Positions 1-8,530 of a stretch of DNA of 57,546 nt are shown here, one piece after another. A program made the position numbers and the translations under genes. Position 1 is the stretch's first letter. Every line of letters begins with the position of its first letter. The DNA is from Comamonas aquatica NBRC 14918. GTDB taxonomy: Bacteria; Pseudomonadota; Gammaproteobacteria; Burkholderiales; Burkholderiaceae_C. The stretch lies in assembly GCF_000739875.1 (NCBI RefSeq), contig NZ_BBJR01000051.1, forward strand, positions 1 to 57,546, in the 5' to 3' direction. Below the pieces are notes generated by a model. It was not told where the DNA came from and searched no databases. It saw only the letters and a list, made by a program, of their open reading frames with translations.

Positions 1-837
1 TCCTTCTCATTCGAGATCGCCGGGCTGGCGCGTTTCCGTGTCAACGCCTTCAACCAGTACCGCGGTGCGGCCGCCGTGTTCCGCACGATTCCCAGCAAGG
101 TGCTGACGCTGGAAGAGCTGAACGCGCCCAAAATTCTGGCCGACCTGGCGCTCAAGCCGCGCGGGCTGGTGCTGGTCACCGGCCCCACCGGCTCGGGCAA
201 GTCGACCACGCTGGCGGCCATGGTCGACCACCTCAACAACAGCGAGCACGGCCACATCCTGACGGTGGAAGACCCCATCGAATTCGTGCACAACTCCAAG
301 AAATGCCTAGTCAACCAGCGCGAAGTCGGTCCGATGACGCACTCCTTTGCCGCGGCCCTGCGTTCGGCGCTGCGTGAAGACCCGGACTGCATCCTGGTCG
401 GTGAAATGCGTGACCTGGAAACCATCCGCCTGGCGATGACGGCCGCCGAAACCGGCCACCTGGTGTTCGGCACCCTGCACACCTCCAGCGCCGCCAAGAC
501 CATCGACCGTATCATCGACGTGTTTCCGGCCGAGGAAAAGGAAATGGTGCGCGCCATGCTGTCCGAGTCCCTGCAGGCGGTGATCTCGCAGACGCTGTGC
601 AAGACCAAGGACGGCAACGGCCGGGTGGCGGCGCACGAAATCATGCTGGGCACCAGCGCCATCCGCAACCTGATCCGCGAAGCCAAGGTGGCCCAGATGT
701 ACTCCGCCATCCAGACTGGCAGCAATGTCGGCATGCAGACCCTGGACCAGAACCTGACCGAGCTGGTGCGCCGCAACGTCATCAGCGCCGCCGAGGCGCG
801 CGGCAAGGCCAAATCGCCGGACAACTTCCCCGGCTAA
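1..837 (+). CDS. pilT: Type IV pilus retraction ATPase PilT (5' end outside window)
   Basis: This is a hexameric cytoplasmic ATPase that depolymerises type IV pili at the base of the pilus machine and so powers twitching motility and DNA uptake. The visible part is 278 residues, roughly the last four fifths of a usual 345-residue PilT. The reading frame is open from the first base. The Walker A motif GPTGSGKST lies near fragment residue 61, followed by the Asp box VEDPIEFVH, a Walker B region ending GEMRDLET and the His box GTLHTSSA. pilU follows after 24 bp in the same direction, the usual pilT-pilU pair. PilT rather than PilU is indicated by its first position and its closer match to canonical PilT. 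Only the N-terminal part is missing. Confidence 0.95.
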   Translation, partial: SFSFEIAGLARFRVNAFNQYRGAAAVFRTIPSKVLTLEELNAPKILADLALKPRGLVLVTGPTGSGKSTTLAAMVDHLNNSEHGHILTVEDPIEFVHNSKKCLVNQREVGPMTHSFAAALRSALREDPDCILVGEMRDLETIRLAMTAAETGHLVFGTLHTSSAAKTIDRIIDVFPAEEKEMVRAMLSESLQAVISQTLCKTKDGNGRVAAHEIMLGTSAIRNLIREAKVAQMYSAIQTGSNVGMQTLDQNLTELVRRNVISAAEARGKAKSPDNFPG

Positions 838-861
838 ACGCTGTAGATCAGAAAGAGCGAC

Positions 862-1998
862 ATGGAACGCGATCAGGCCAGCAAATTCATCAATGACCTC
901 CTCAAGCTGATGGTGGCGCGCAAGGGCAGCGACCTGTTCATCACCGCCGAATTCCCGCCCGCCATCAAGGTCGACGGCAAGGTCACACGGCTGATGGACC
1001 AGCCGCTGGTGCCCACGCACACCCTGATGCTGGCACGCTCCATCATGAGCGACAAGCAGGTGGCGGAATTCGAGCGCACCAAGGAGTGCAACTTCGCCAT
1101 CTCGCCCGCCGGCATCGGGCGTTTCCGCATCAACGCCTTCATCCAGCAGGGCCGCGTGGGCATGGTGCTGCGGACCATTCCGGCCGACATCCCCACCATC
1201 GACGGCATGGGCCTGCCCCAGGTGCTGAAGGAGGTGGCCATGACCAAGCGCGGCCTGTGCATCTTCGTGGGGGCCACCGGGTCGGGCAAGTCGACCTCGC
1301 TGGCGGCCATGGTGGACTGGCGCAACGAACACTCCGAGGGGCACATCGTCACGGTGGAAGACCCCATCGAATTCGTGCACCCCCACAAGAACTGCATCAT
1401 CACCCAGCGCGAGGTGGGGCTGGACACCGACAGCTGGGAGGCGGCGCTCAAGAACTCGCTGCGCCAGGCGCCCGACGTAATCCTGATGGGCGAAATCCGC
1501 GACCGCGAAACCATGGAGCACGCCATCGTGTTCTCCGAAACCGGCCACCTGTGCCTGGCCACGCTGCACGCCAACAGTGCCAACCAGGCGCTGGACCGCA
1601 TCGTCAACTTCTTCCCGGAAGAGCGCCGCGAGCAACTGCTGATGGACCTGTCGCTGAACCTGCGCGCCATGATCTCGCAGCGCCTGCTGCCCAAAGAAGG
1701 CGGCCAGGGCCGTGTGGCCGCGCTGGAGGTGATGCTCAACACCCCACTGATCTCGGACCTGATCGCCAAGGGCGACGTGGTGGAAATCAAGGAAATCATG
1801 AAGAAAAGTCGCGAGCTGGGCATGCAGACCTTCGACCAGTCGCTGTTCGACCTCTACGAAAGCGGCGCCGTCATGTACGAGGATGCGCTGCGCAACGCCG
1901 ACTCGGTGAACGACCTGCGCCTGCAGATCAAGCTGCACAGCAAACGTGCCCACAACACCGACCTAGCGGCGGGTACCGAGCACTTCCGCATCCTGTGA
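862..1998 (+). CDS. pilU: PilT-dependent retraction ATPase PilU
   Basis: PilU is an accessory retraction ATPase that works with PilT to disassemble pili under load. It has 378 residues, the normal length for the family. An N-terminal PAS-like region is followed by the RecA-like core: Walker A GATGSGKST near residue 137, Asp box VEDPIEFVH, Walker B ILMGEIRDRET and His box LATLHANSA. The ATG start is preceded by a weak GAAAGAGCGA purine stretch. The gene probably shares the pilT transcript and ends at a strong terminator that also faces the convergent dolP gene. Confidence 0.95.
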   Translation: MERDQASKFINDLLKLMVARKGSDLFITAEFPPAIKVDGKVTRLMDQPLVPTHTLMLARSIMSDKQVAEFERTKECNFAISPAGIGRFRINAFIQQGRVGMVLRTIPADIPTIDGMGLPQVLKEVAMTKRGLCIFVGATGSGKSTSLAAMVDWRNEHSEGHIVTVEDPIEFVHPHKNCIITQREVGLDTDSWEAALKNSLRQAPDVILMGEIRDRETMEHAIVFSETGHLCLATLHANSANQALDRIVNFFPEERREQLLMDLSLNLRAMISQRLLPKEGGQGRVAALEVMLNTPLISDLIAKGDVVEIKEIMKKSRELGMQTFDQSLFDLYESGAVMYEDALRNADSVNDLRLQIKLHSKRAHNTDLAAGTEHFRIL

Positions 1999-2013
1999 TC
2001 CCTGGCGCTCCAC

Positions 2014-2042
2014 AAAAAAGCCCGGCAGTGCCGGGCTTTTTT
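2014..2042. terminator. Bidirectional terminator between pilU and dolP
   Basis: A perfect GCCCGGCA/TGCCGGGC stem with a tiny loop is flanked by six A on the left and a run of T on the right. It can therefore stop transcription of pilU from the left and of the yraN-diaA-dolP transcript from the right. Confidence 0.85.
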
Positions 2043-2061
2043 ATGAGGTCAGGCCACGCGC

Positions 2062-2721
2062 TCACTTCGCGGCGGGGTCCTGCACCACCGGTGCCGGCTG
2101 CTGGCGCGTGTTGTAGCTGGCCAGCTCTTGCTCCGAAATGTTCTCGAACACGCGCACCACCTTGCGCACATTGTTCACGCCACGGGCGATCTCGGCGGCA
2201 CGCTGGGCCTCGCGGGGGGTGACGATGCCCATCAGGTAGACCACGTTCATTTCCGTCACCACCTTGATGGTGTTGGCCTGCAGATCCTTGGCATCGATGA
2301 GGCTGGCCTTCACCTGGCTGGTCAGCAGCGTGTCGCGGCTGCGCTGGCCGATGGAGGAAATGAAGGGCACCACCTCGACCTCGTTGACCACGTTGCGCAC
2401 GTTTTCCACGCTGGCCACGGTGCGGCCGACCTCGGCCTTTTCTGCCTCGGAGCGCACCTCGCCCGTCACCAGCGCCAGGCGGTTGAAGCTGGTGACGCTG
2501 GCGCGTGTCCCTTCCTTCAGCGTTTCACGCAGCTTGGCCGCAGCGCTTTGCTCGATCCGCTCGTCCTCCAGGTACATGCCCGAGGTGCGGCGATCCGACG
2601 CCACCAGGGCCGTCGTCACCGCGCCGCCGCCCAGCAGCAGCGGGACGCAGGCGGTCAAGCTGCCAGCCAGCACGCCAGCAGCCACCAAGGTCAAGCCTGT
2701 ACGGCACCATCCTCGTTTCAT
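2062..2721 (-). CDS. dolP: BON-domain outer-membrane lipoprotein, DolP (YraP) type
   Basis: This is a predicted lipoprotein of 219 residues with two BON domains (about residues 50-115 and 125-195). The N-terminus is a lipoprotein signal ending in the lipobox LTAC, with lipidated Cys25. In E. coli DolP sits in the outer membrane, supports envelope integrity and lies directly downstream of diaA, as here. The chosen ATG follows an AGGAG box by six bases; a longer frame starting further upstream lacks that signal and would bury the signal peptide. The start codon overlaps the diaA stop (TGATG), so translation is probably coupled. Confidence 0.88.
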   Translation of the reverse strand: MKRGWCRTGLTLVAAGVLAGSLTACVPLLLGGGAVTTALVASDRRTSGMYLEDERIEQSAAAKLRETLKEGTRASVTSFNRLALVTGEVRSEAEKAEVGRTVASVENVRNVVNEVEVVPFISSIGQRSRDTLLTSQVKASLIDAKDLQANTIKVVTEMNVVYLMGIVTPREAQRAAEIARGVNNVRKVVRVFENISEQELASYNTRQQPAPVVQDPAAK

Positions 2722-3317
2722 CACATCTCCTGTTCGCCCAGCAATTGGGTATCCACCCCATCGCACAGGCAGTTCAGCACCAGATCGTGCGTTTCCCGCA
2801 CACGTGCGGGGCGTTCGTGGGGCACACAGATCAGCACATCGGTCTCGCGCATGCGCGCGGCCAGTGCACCACCGGTGTGGCCCGTCAGCACGACCACCAT
2901 CATGTCGCGCTCGTGCGCGGCCTCCACGGCTTCCAGCAGGCTGTGGTCATTGCCGGTGATGGAAATGGCCAGCAGCACATCGCTAGCCTGCCCCAGGGCC
3001 CGCACCTGGCGCGCCAGGTAGTGGGCGGACAGGCCCGCTGCGCCGGACACCGAGGCCAGGAAGCCGCTGTCGGCCGACAGGGCCACGGCCGCCAGCTCGG
3101 GACGGTCGCGCTCAAAGCCGCTGACGCACAGGCTGGCAAACATCTGGGCCTGGCTGGCCGACACGCCAGCGCCACAGGCCAGGATTTTTCCACCGCCGGT
3201 GATGCAGGCCAGCAAGGCCTGGACGGCCGCCGAAATGGGCGCACTCAAGGACTGCGCGGACTGGTATTTCAGGTCGGCGCTGTCAATGAAATGCTGTTGG
3301 ATTCGTTGCTCAAGCAT
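2721..3317 (-). CDS. diaA: SIS-domain protein, DiaA/GmhA family
   Basis: A 198-residue single SIS-domain protein with the glycine-rich sugar-phosphate loop GGGKILACGAGVSA near residue 41. The family contains phosphoheptose isomerase GmhA and the DnaA-binding initiation factor DiaA, which are hard to separate by sequence alone. The neighbours (yraN upstream, a DolP-type BON lipoprotein downstream, rsmI divergent) reproduce the E. coli rsmI-yraN-diaA-dolP block without lpoA, which favours DiaA. The 114 bp upstream are AT-richer than the surroundings and include TATCAT nine bases before the ATG, a possible -10 box. GmhA activity remains possible. Confidence 0.8.
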   Translation of the reverse strand: MLEQRIQQHFIDSADLKYQSAQSLSAPISAAVQALLACITGGGKILACGAGVSASQAQMFASLCVSGFERDRPELAAVALSADSGFLASVSGAAGLSAHYLARQVRALGQASDVLLAISITGNDHSLLEAVEAAHERDMMVVVLTGHTGGALAARMRETDVLICVPHERPARVRETHDLVLNCLCDGVDTQLLGEQEM

Positions 3318-3431
3318 GGGATAGGGATGATACCTGCGTGCTTTGTCGAATTTTGTAGCGTTCGGTTAACACGGAGTCGGATTGCCAACCGTTTTCTGAA
3401 GTTCCCGCCGCCGGTCGGCCCGCCCGGGCCA

Positions 3432-3830
3432 CTAGCCCGCATCAAACGCGGCCTGCAGCCATTGCAACTGCTCACCCTCGATCAGCACCACATCGAAGCG
3501 GCAGGGGCACGCGGCCCCGTGCCGCTGCAACCAATGCTGGGCCGTCGCCACCACGCGCTGGCGCTTGGCCGCACCGATGCTGCCACCGGCCCCGCCAAAG
3601 TCCGCACGGCTGCGACTGCGCACTTCGACGAAGACCACAGTCCCCTGCGGATCCTGCAGGATCAGGTCGATCTCGCCCCCTGCGCGCCCAGGCGCTTGAT
3701 AATTGCGCACCAGCAAGCGCAGGCCCCGTGCCTGCAAATGCGCCAGGGCCCGGTCCTCGCCCGCCCGGCCACGCAACTGTGCGGCCGTGGCCGGCGCGGC
3801 GGTCTGTGGCTTTTTCCCAAGGAAGAACAT
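3432..3830 (-). CDS. yraN: YraN/UPF0102 family endonuclease-fold protein
   Basis: A small 132-residue protein of the UPF0102 family, which has a restriction-endonuclease-like fold and an unsettled role in DNA processing. Family signatures visible are GRAGEDRALAHL near the start, the GEIDLI motif and FVEVRSRS, which together carry the predicted acidic metal-binding residues. The start used here is ATG with AGAGG seven bases upstream; an in-frame ATG eight codons earlier lacks a ribosome binding site. The start codon shares its first base with the first base of the divergent rsmI TTG. It probably leads the diaA-dolP group. Confidence 0.85.
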   Translation of the reverse strand: MFFLGKKPQTAAPATAAQLRGRAGEDRALAHLQARGLRLLVRNYQAPGRAGGEIDLILQDPQGTVVFVEVRSRSRADFGGAGGSIGAAKRQRVVATAQHWLQRHGAACPCRFDVVLIEGEQLQWLQAAFDAG

Positions 3831-4753
3831 TGAGTGCCTCTTTCGCTTCGGCATTGACAGCAGCGCATGATGCGGCTGCCTCCCAAAATTATCCCCAGGC
3901 TTGCCTGTACGTGGTGGCCACGCCCATCGGCAATCTGGCCGACATCTCGCTGCGCGCCCTGCATGTGCTGCAACGGGTGGACGCGATCGCCTGCGAAGAC
4001 ACGCGCCACACCCAGGGCCTGCTGCGCTCTTACGGCCTGGAGCGCCCCGGCCACCAGTTGCTGGCCGTGCACCAGCACAACGAGGCCGAGGCGGCCGCCG
4101 GCATCATCACCCGCCTGCAGCAGGGCCAGCGGATTGCGTATGTCAGCGATGCCGGCACCCCCGGCGTGAGCGACCCAGGCGCCCGCCTGTGCGCGGCCGT
4201 GGCCGCCGCCGGCCTGCGCACCATGCCCCTGCCCGGGGCCAGCAGCATCACCAGTGCCCTCAGCGTGGCCGGTTGCGTGCCACACGGTCAGACCGAAGGT
4301 GGCTTTGTGTTTGCCGGCTTTCTGCCCACCAAGAACGCCGAGCGCCAGGCGGCCGTGCACAAGCTGGCGGCCGAGCCGCGCTGTACCGTGCTGCTGGAGG
4401 CGCCTCACCGCATCCAGGACCTGGCCAAGGCCCTGGCCGTGCTGGGCCCGCGCCCGGTGACGCTGGCGCGCGAGATCACCAAGCAGTTCGAGCAGATCAG
4501 CACCCATGCGGCCCACGACGTGGCCGCGTGGCTGGACGTCGACGCCACCCGCAGCAAGGGCGAGTTTGTGGTGGTGCTGCACCCTGTGGCGGTGCAGCAG
4601 GACGGCGGGGACGCCGAGCGCGTGCTGCGGTTGCTGCTGGCAGAGCTGCCCACCAAGACCGCCGTCAAACTCACGGCAGAGATCACGGGCGGCCACCGCA
4701 ATACGTTGTACGACCGCGCGCTGGAGATCAAGCGCGAAGCCGACAAGGCCTGA
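3830..4753 (+). CDS. rsmI: 16S rRNA (cytidine-1402-2'-O)-methyltransferase RsmI
   Basis: RsmI uses S-adenosylmethionine to 2'-O-methylate C1402 in the decoding centre of 16S rRNA. The tetrapyrrole-methylase-fold core starts with VVATPIGNLADIS and continues through EDTRHT, the SAM-binding GTPGVSDPG segment and GFLPTK; the C-terminus carries the usual ITGGHRNTLYDRAL helix. No ATG lies in frame near the conserved start. A TTG preceded by AAGGAAG at good spacing gives 307 residues, slightly longer than the family norm. It is divergent from yraN with no intergenic space, so its promoter must lie inside yraN. Confidence 0.9.
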   Translation: MSASFASALTAAHDAAASQNYPQACLYVVATPIGNLADISLRALHVLQRVDAIACEDTRHTQGLLRSYGLERPGHQLLAVHQHNEAEAAAGIITRLQQGQRIAYVSDAGTPGVSDPGARLCAAVAAAGLRTMPLPGASSITSALSVAGCVPHGQTEGGFVFAGFLPTKNAERQAAVHKLAAEPRCTVLLEAPHRIQDLAKALAVLGPRPVTLAREITKQFEQISTHAAHDVAAWLDVDATRSKGEFVVVLHPVAVQQDGGDAERVLRLLLAELPTKTAVKLTAEITGGHRNTLYDRALEIKREADKA

Positions 4754-4833
4754 CCGTCTCCTTCGGTTGCCCCCGGCGAGGCTGGGCGCACACAGCACGG
4801 GGATGGGCCGGTCCTGGGCACCGCCCACCCGTC

Positions 4834-4850
4834 AGCCTGCGCGGCAGGCT
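4834..4850. terminator. Weak hairpin between convergent rsmI and hsp70-like gene
   Basis: A seven-base-pair stem AGCCTGC/GCAGGCT with a GCG loop lies between two converging genes. It is followed only by TTGTAT on the plus strand, so termination strength is doubtful. Confidence 0.35.
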
Positions 4851-4861
4851 TGTATCTGGGC

Positions 4862-6112
4862 TCAGGCGTAGGCCAAGCCCGAAGCCACGCCCCCAAACAG
4901 GTCGCCAGCGACCTGCGGTGTGGCCGGAAACGCCACCGCCAGCGCATCCCGCAGCGTCTGCAAGGCCGAGGAACCACCGGTCAGGTACAAGGCCGTGATC
5001 TGGTCGGTCCGCAGCCCCGCCTGGGCCACGCAGGCCTCGGCGCAGCGCACCACATCGGCCAGCTGCAGTTGCAGATGCGTGGCCAGGCTGGCAGGGCTGA
5101 TGGCGGCGGTCAGGTCTTCTTCGACCCAGCCCAGGTCCAGCGGCGCCGTGGCCGCGGTGCTGGAAGCCGTGATCTTGCCCTGCTCCACGGCATCGGCCAG
5201 ACGGTGGCCCGCCTGCTCCTGCAGCACCCGCATCAGGCGGGCATGCAGCCGGCGATCGCTGTAGTCGGTGCGCAGCGCTTCCGCCTCGCGCAAGGCCTTG
5301 GCGGTGTACAGCCACTGGATCAGGTGCCAGGTCGACAGGTCGTAGAACACCCGGCTGGGCACCTCGCGCCCCGTGGGGCCGTGGTGCCCCAGGCCCAGCA
5401 GCGGCTGCACCTCGGCCACGTTGAGCTTGTGGTCGAAATCGGTGCCGCCGATGTGCACCCCCGTGGTCGCCAGGATGTCCTGGCTGCGGTCACTCTTGTG
5501 GGCATGCTGCGGCCCCAGGCGCACCACCGTGAAGTCCGACGTGCCCCCGCCAATGTCGACCACCAGGATGCAGGCCTCCGAGCTCAGGCGCTGCTCGTAG
5601 TCCAGCGCTGCGGCAATCGGCTCCAGCTGGAACGCCACCTCCTGGAATCCCGCCGCACGCGCCGCGGCCTCCAGCGAAGACTGGGCCATCGCATCGCGTT
5701 CGGGATTGCCGTCCACAAAGTGCACAGGCCGCCCCAGTACCACGCGCTCCGGCATGCCGCCCAGGTGGGCCTGCGCCTGGGCGGCGAGGTGCCGCAGGAA
5801 GATGGCGATGATGTCCTGGTAACTCACCAACTGGCCATGCACCGCCGTCTTGTCCTGCAGCAGGCTGCTGCCCAGCAGGCTTTTGAGCGAGCGCATCAGC
5901 CGCCCCTCCTCGCCCGCCAGATACTGCTGCATGGCATCGCGCCCGTAGTGCGTGCTGTGGTCCTCGTAGTGGAAGAACAGCGCCGTCGGCATCGCGGCGG
6001 CACGCCCTTCCAACGGCACCAGCTGTGCCGTCTGCCCGGCACTGCGCCACGCCATGGCGGAATTGGAAGTGCCGAAATCGATACCGAGCGTGGTCTGGGA
6101 AAGCAAGCGCAT
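4862..6112 (-). CDS. DnaK-like ATPase (YegD-type Hsp70 homologue)
   Basis: A 416-residue protein that is essentially an Hsp70 nucleotide-binding domain alone. It shows the phosphate-1 loop GIDFGTSNSA at the start, the phosphate-2 loop VVDIGGGTSDFTVV in the middle and the adenosine motif LTGGSSAL near the end. It stops there, so the beta-sandwich peptide-binding domain and lid of DnaK are missing. This matches the YegD group, whose function is not firmly known. Two ATG starts ten codons apart are possible; neither has a clear ribosome binding site, and the downstream one was chosen because it leaves a short lead into the first motif. Its 5' side is a repeat palindrome. Confidence 0.8.
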   Translation of the reverse strand: MRLLSQTTLGIDFGTSNSAMAWRSAGQTAQLVPLEGRAAAMPTALFFHYEDHSTHYGRDAMQQYLAGEEGRLMRSLKSLLGSSLLQDKTAVHGQLVSYQDIIAIFLRHLAAQAQAHLGGMPERVVLGRPVHFVDGNPERDAMAQSSLEAAARAAGFQEVAFQLEPIAAALDYEQRLSSEACILVVDIGGGTSDFTVVRLGPQHAHKSDRSQDILATTGVHIGGTDFDHKLNVAEVQPLLGLGHHGPTGREVPSRVFYDLSTWHLIQWLYTAKALREAEALRTDYSDRRLHARLMRVLQEQAGHRLADAVEQGKITASSTAATAPLDLGWVEEDLTAAISPASLATHLQLQLADVVRCAEACVAQAGLRTDQITALYLTGGSSALQTLRDALAVAFPATPQVAGDLFGGVASGLAYA

Positions 6113-6139
6113 GCGAAGCAAATTCAAACAGGCGGACTG

Positions 6140-6237
6140 CATAAAACAAGAGCTACCAACGCTTGCCCAACAAGGATTTCAGAGATGAAAACACCTGAAC
6201 ACCTTGTTGTGCAAGCGCAAGAAGCTATGGTTTTGTG
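6140..6237. repeat. Dispersed palindromic repeat, two-armed copy
   Basis: Two 36-nt arms (6140-6175 and 6202-6237) form a long imperfect inverted repeat. The arms carry the family core AGCT..(N)..GCGCTTG, followed by CAACAAGG. The same core recurs between other genes of this window. It lies just upstream of the hsp70-like gene. Confidence 0.7.
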
Positions 6238-6530
6238 CATTCTGCGGTCAACAAAGGGGCGCCATTGTGGCAGCCTGCGCCCAGATCTGCAGGCCCGCCA
6301 GGAACCACCCCAGGCATGGAGGCGGTCTTTGCCCCAACACCCGATAGAACCCGCGCTGCCCAGCGTTTGACTACGCCGAGGCTTATCGCAACGCACAAAG
6401 AGCGGAGAGCCCCCAGCACCACCCACGCCCGGTGACTTTGCTTTCGCCATGGCGGCGGCGCATTCTGGGCTGCACCGGCTGCTCTGCTATCACCAGGCTT
6501 TGCAGCGGTGCCCTCCCCATTCAGACAACA
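6238..6530. other. Intergenic stretch with no recognised gene
   Basis: Between the repeat palindrome and the first tRNA terminator no frame resembles a known protein, and no RNA gene or clear promoter was seen. Composition is mixed and less GC-rich than the coding DNA. Confidence 0.5.
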
Positions 6531-6564
6531 AAAAACCCTGCTGAATTTCTTCAGCAGGGTTTTG
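6531..6564 (-). terminator. Terminator of initiator tRNA, distal copy
   Basis: On the minus strand a stem AACCCTGCTGAA/TTCAGCAGGGTT is followed by a run of T, immediately downstream of the tRNA. The corresponding stem of the other copy has CTGTTGAA/TTCAACAG, a compensated base-pair change. Confidence 0.85.
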
Positions 6565-6568
6565 GATC

Positions 6569-6645
<77 letters not shown>

Positions 6646-6655
6646 ATATGCATCC

Positions 6656-6661
6656 ATTGTA
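6656..6661 (-). promoter_or_regulatory. -10 box of distal initiator tRNA gene
   Basis: TACAAT on the minus strand ends ten bases before the mature tRNA 5' end, the same spacing as TATAAT in front of the other copy. No good -35 hexamer is visible. Confidence 0.55.
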
Positions 6662-6764
6662 GCGCATAACCGCAATTCGCCTGCCCTCATCAGGCCTTTC
6701 CCTGCATACCAGGCCGCATCCCTACCAAACTGCCGTCGCAGGCGGATGGAGCCAATCACGCAAC

Positions 6765-6800
6765 AAAAAACCCTGTTGAATTGCTTCAACAGGGTTTTTG
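6765..6800 (-). terminator. Terminator of initiator tRNA, proximal copy
   Basis: On the minus strand a stem AACCCTGTTGAA/TTCAACAGGGTT is followed by a T run. It is homologous to the terminator of the distal copy with covarying stem bases. Confidence 0.85.
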
Positions 6801-6803
6801 ATT

Positions 6804-6880
<77 letters not shown>

Positions 6881-6890
6881 ATATATCCAA

Positions 6891-6896
6891 ATTATA
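6891..6896 (-). promoter_or_regulatory. -10 box of proximal initiator tRNA gene
   Basis: A perfect TATAAT on the minus strand lies ten bases before the tRNA and just after the rplQ stop codon. Any -35 element would have to lie in the last codons of rplQ and is not obvious. Confidence 0.65.
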
Positions 6897-6904
6897 GCAC
6901 AGAA

Positions 6905-7285
6905 TTATTCTACAGCTTGGGTTTCAGCGGCTTGCTCCACCAATTCCACGTAAGCCATGGGGGCGTTGTCGCCCACGCGGAAGCCCATCTTCAGGATGCG
7001 TGTGTAGCCACCGGGACGCTGTGCGTTGCGGGGACCCAGCACGTTGAACAGCTTGGTCACGCTGTCGCGGTCGCGCAGGCGGTCAAACGCCAGACGGCGG
7101 TTGGCGACGGTGTCGACCTTGGCCAGAGTGATCATGGGCTCGATCACGCGGCGCAATTCCTTGGCCTTGGGCACGGTGGTCTTGATCGCTTCGTGTTCGA
7201 TCAAGGAGTTCATCATGTTCTGCAGCATCGCCTTGCGGTGAGCAGAAGTACGGTTCAGTTTGCGGAGGCCGTTGCCGTGACGCAT
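6905..7285 (-). CDS. rplQ: 50S ribosomal protein L17
   Basis: L17 sits near the exit of the peptide tunnel on the large subunit. The 126-residue protein begins [20 protein letters not shown], the family hallmark, and has the normal bacterial length with a short acidic tail. The ATG is preceded by AAAGGAAAG. It is the last gene of the alpha operon, but a terminator-like hairpin in the gap after rpoA may lower or separate its expression. Confidence 0.97.
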   Translation of the reverse strand: MRHGNGLRKLNRTSAHRKAMLQNMMNSLIEHEAIKTTVPKAKELRRVIEPMITLAKVDTVANRRLAFDRLRDRDSVTKLFNVLGPRNAQRPGGYTRILKMGFRVGDNAPMAYVELVEQAAETQAVE

Positions 7286-7347
7286 GGTGCTTTCCTTTTC
7301 AGATAGTTTGGTCGGATGGCCGTATCAGGTACCGCCCGGTGCACGTG

Positions 7348-7389
7348 GTAAAAATAACTGGCTCTTTACCCTCTCAGGCAAAGAGCCAG
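7348..7389 (-). terminator. Terminator-like hairpin between rpoA and rplQ
   Basis: On the minus strand a perfect ten-base-pair stem CTGGCTCTTT/AAAGAGCCAG is followed by TTATTTTTA. It lies inside the operon, between the rpoA stop and the rplQ start, so it could be an attenuator or an RNA-processing site rather than a full stop. Confidence 0.7.
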
Positions 7390-7411
7390 CGATTATAGCC
7401 GGACTCGCGAA

Positions 7412-8413
7412 TTAACGCTTTTCCAGGCCTGCTGGTGGCCAATTCTCGAGCTTCATGCCCAAAGTCAGGCCACGGGAAGCCAGGACTTCCTTGATTTCGT
7501 TGAGCGACTTACGACCCAGGTTAGGAGTCTTCAGCAGCTCGTTCTCGGTGCGCTGGATCAGGTCACCGATGTAGTAAATGTTCTCTGCCTTCAGGCAGTT
7601 GGCGGAACGCACGGTCAGCTCCAGCTCGTCCACAGGACGCAGCAGGATTGGATCGAACGTTTGAGCGCTCGAGCGGCTGCTGTTGCCGCCACCCAGGATG
7701 CCACCTTCACCGAACTCGCCGTCCAGTTGTGCAAACACCGCCAACTGTTCCACCAAAATCTTGGCAGAAGCGCGCACGGCGTCTTCCGCGTTGATGGCGC
7801 CGTTGGTTTCGATTTCCACCACCAGCTTGTCCAGGTCGGTACGCTGTTCCACACGCGCGGATTCCACGGTGTAGCTCACGCGGCGCACGGGCGAGAACGA
7901 GGCATCCAGCACGATACGGCCGATCGACTTCGTCGACTCGTCACCGTAGCGGCGCACGTTGCCGGGCACATAGCCACGGCCTTGTTCCACCTTGATCTGC
8001 ATGTCCAGCTTGCCGCCTTGCGACAGGTGGGCGATCACGTGGTCAGGATTGATGATCTCAACGTCATGGGGAGTCTGGATGTCGCGTGCGGTCACCACGC
8101 CTTCACCATCCTTGCGCAGACTCAGGGTCACTTCGTCACGGTTGTGCAGTTTGAACACCACGCCCTTCAGGTTCAGGAGGATGTTGGTCACATCTTCTTG
8201 CACGCCATCGATGGACGAGTACTCGTGCAGCACGCCAGCAATCGTGACTTCCGTCGCTGCATAACCCACCATCGACGACAGCAGCACGCGGCGCAGGGCG
8301 TTGCCCAGCGTATGGCCATAGCCACGCTCGAACGGCTCCAGAGTCACCTTGGCACGGTTGTGACCCAGCTGCTCAACATTGATCGTCTTGGGTTTCAGCA
8401 GATTTGTTTGCAT
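7412..8413 (-). CDS. rpoA: DNA-directed RNA polymerase alpha subunit
   Basis: Alpha dimerises to scaffold core RNA polymerase; its C-terminal domain contacts UP elements and activators. The 333-residue protein shows the N-terminal assembly domain ([21 protein letters not shown]) and the C-terminal domain with the DNA-contacting [11 protein letters not shown] helix and [12 protein letters not shown]. The ATG follows GAGAGGAAG. It is placed as usual after rpsD and before rplQ, but separated from both by gaps of about 120 bp that each contain a strong hairpin. Confidence 0.98.
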   Translation of the reverse strand: MQTNLLKPKTINVEQLGHNRAKVTLEPFERGYGHTLGNALRRVLLSSMVGYAATEVTIAGVLHEYSSIDGVQEDVTNILLNLKGVVFKLHNRDEVTLSLRKDGEGVVTARDIQTPHDVEIINPDHVIAHLSQGGKLDMQIKVEQGRGYVPGNVRRYGDESTKSIGRIVLDASFSPVRRVSYTVESARVEQRTDLDKLVVEIETNGAINAEDAVRASAKILVEQLAVFAQLDGEFGEGGILGGGNSSRSSAQTFDPILLRPVDELELTVRSANCLKAENIYYIGDLIQRTENELLKTPNLGRKSLNEIKEVLASRGLTLGMKLENWPPAGLEKR

Positions 8414-8468
8414 GCAGAACTTCCTCTCAATACCCCCGGCTCGTTACACCGGTAAGGCTGGTGAAGCA

Positions 8469-8496
8469 CCTAAACCGCGATGCCTCGCGGTTTAGG
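8469..8496 (-). promoter_or_regulatory. Perfect 12-bp hairpin in the rpsD-rpoA gap
   Basis: CCTAAACCGCGA and its exact complement enclose a four-base loop. No T run follows, so it is unlikely to be a simple terminator. It may be an mRNA-processing or stability element that sets the ratio of RpoA to ribosomal proteins. Confidence 0.65.
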
Positions 8497-8530
8497 AACG
8501 GGATGGTTGATTGCTCAACCGAAACTACGA

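Noticed and set aside
307..1953. 548-codon open frame antisense to pilT and pilU
   Set aside because: Product is rich in His, Gln, Arg and Gly with no family resemblance. It mirrors the codon bias of the real genes on the other strand.
6140..6240. Large inverted repeat considered as a transposon end or CRISPR unit
   Set aside because: No transposase, no regularly spaced direct repeats and no spacers. It fits the dispersed repeat family instead.
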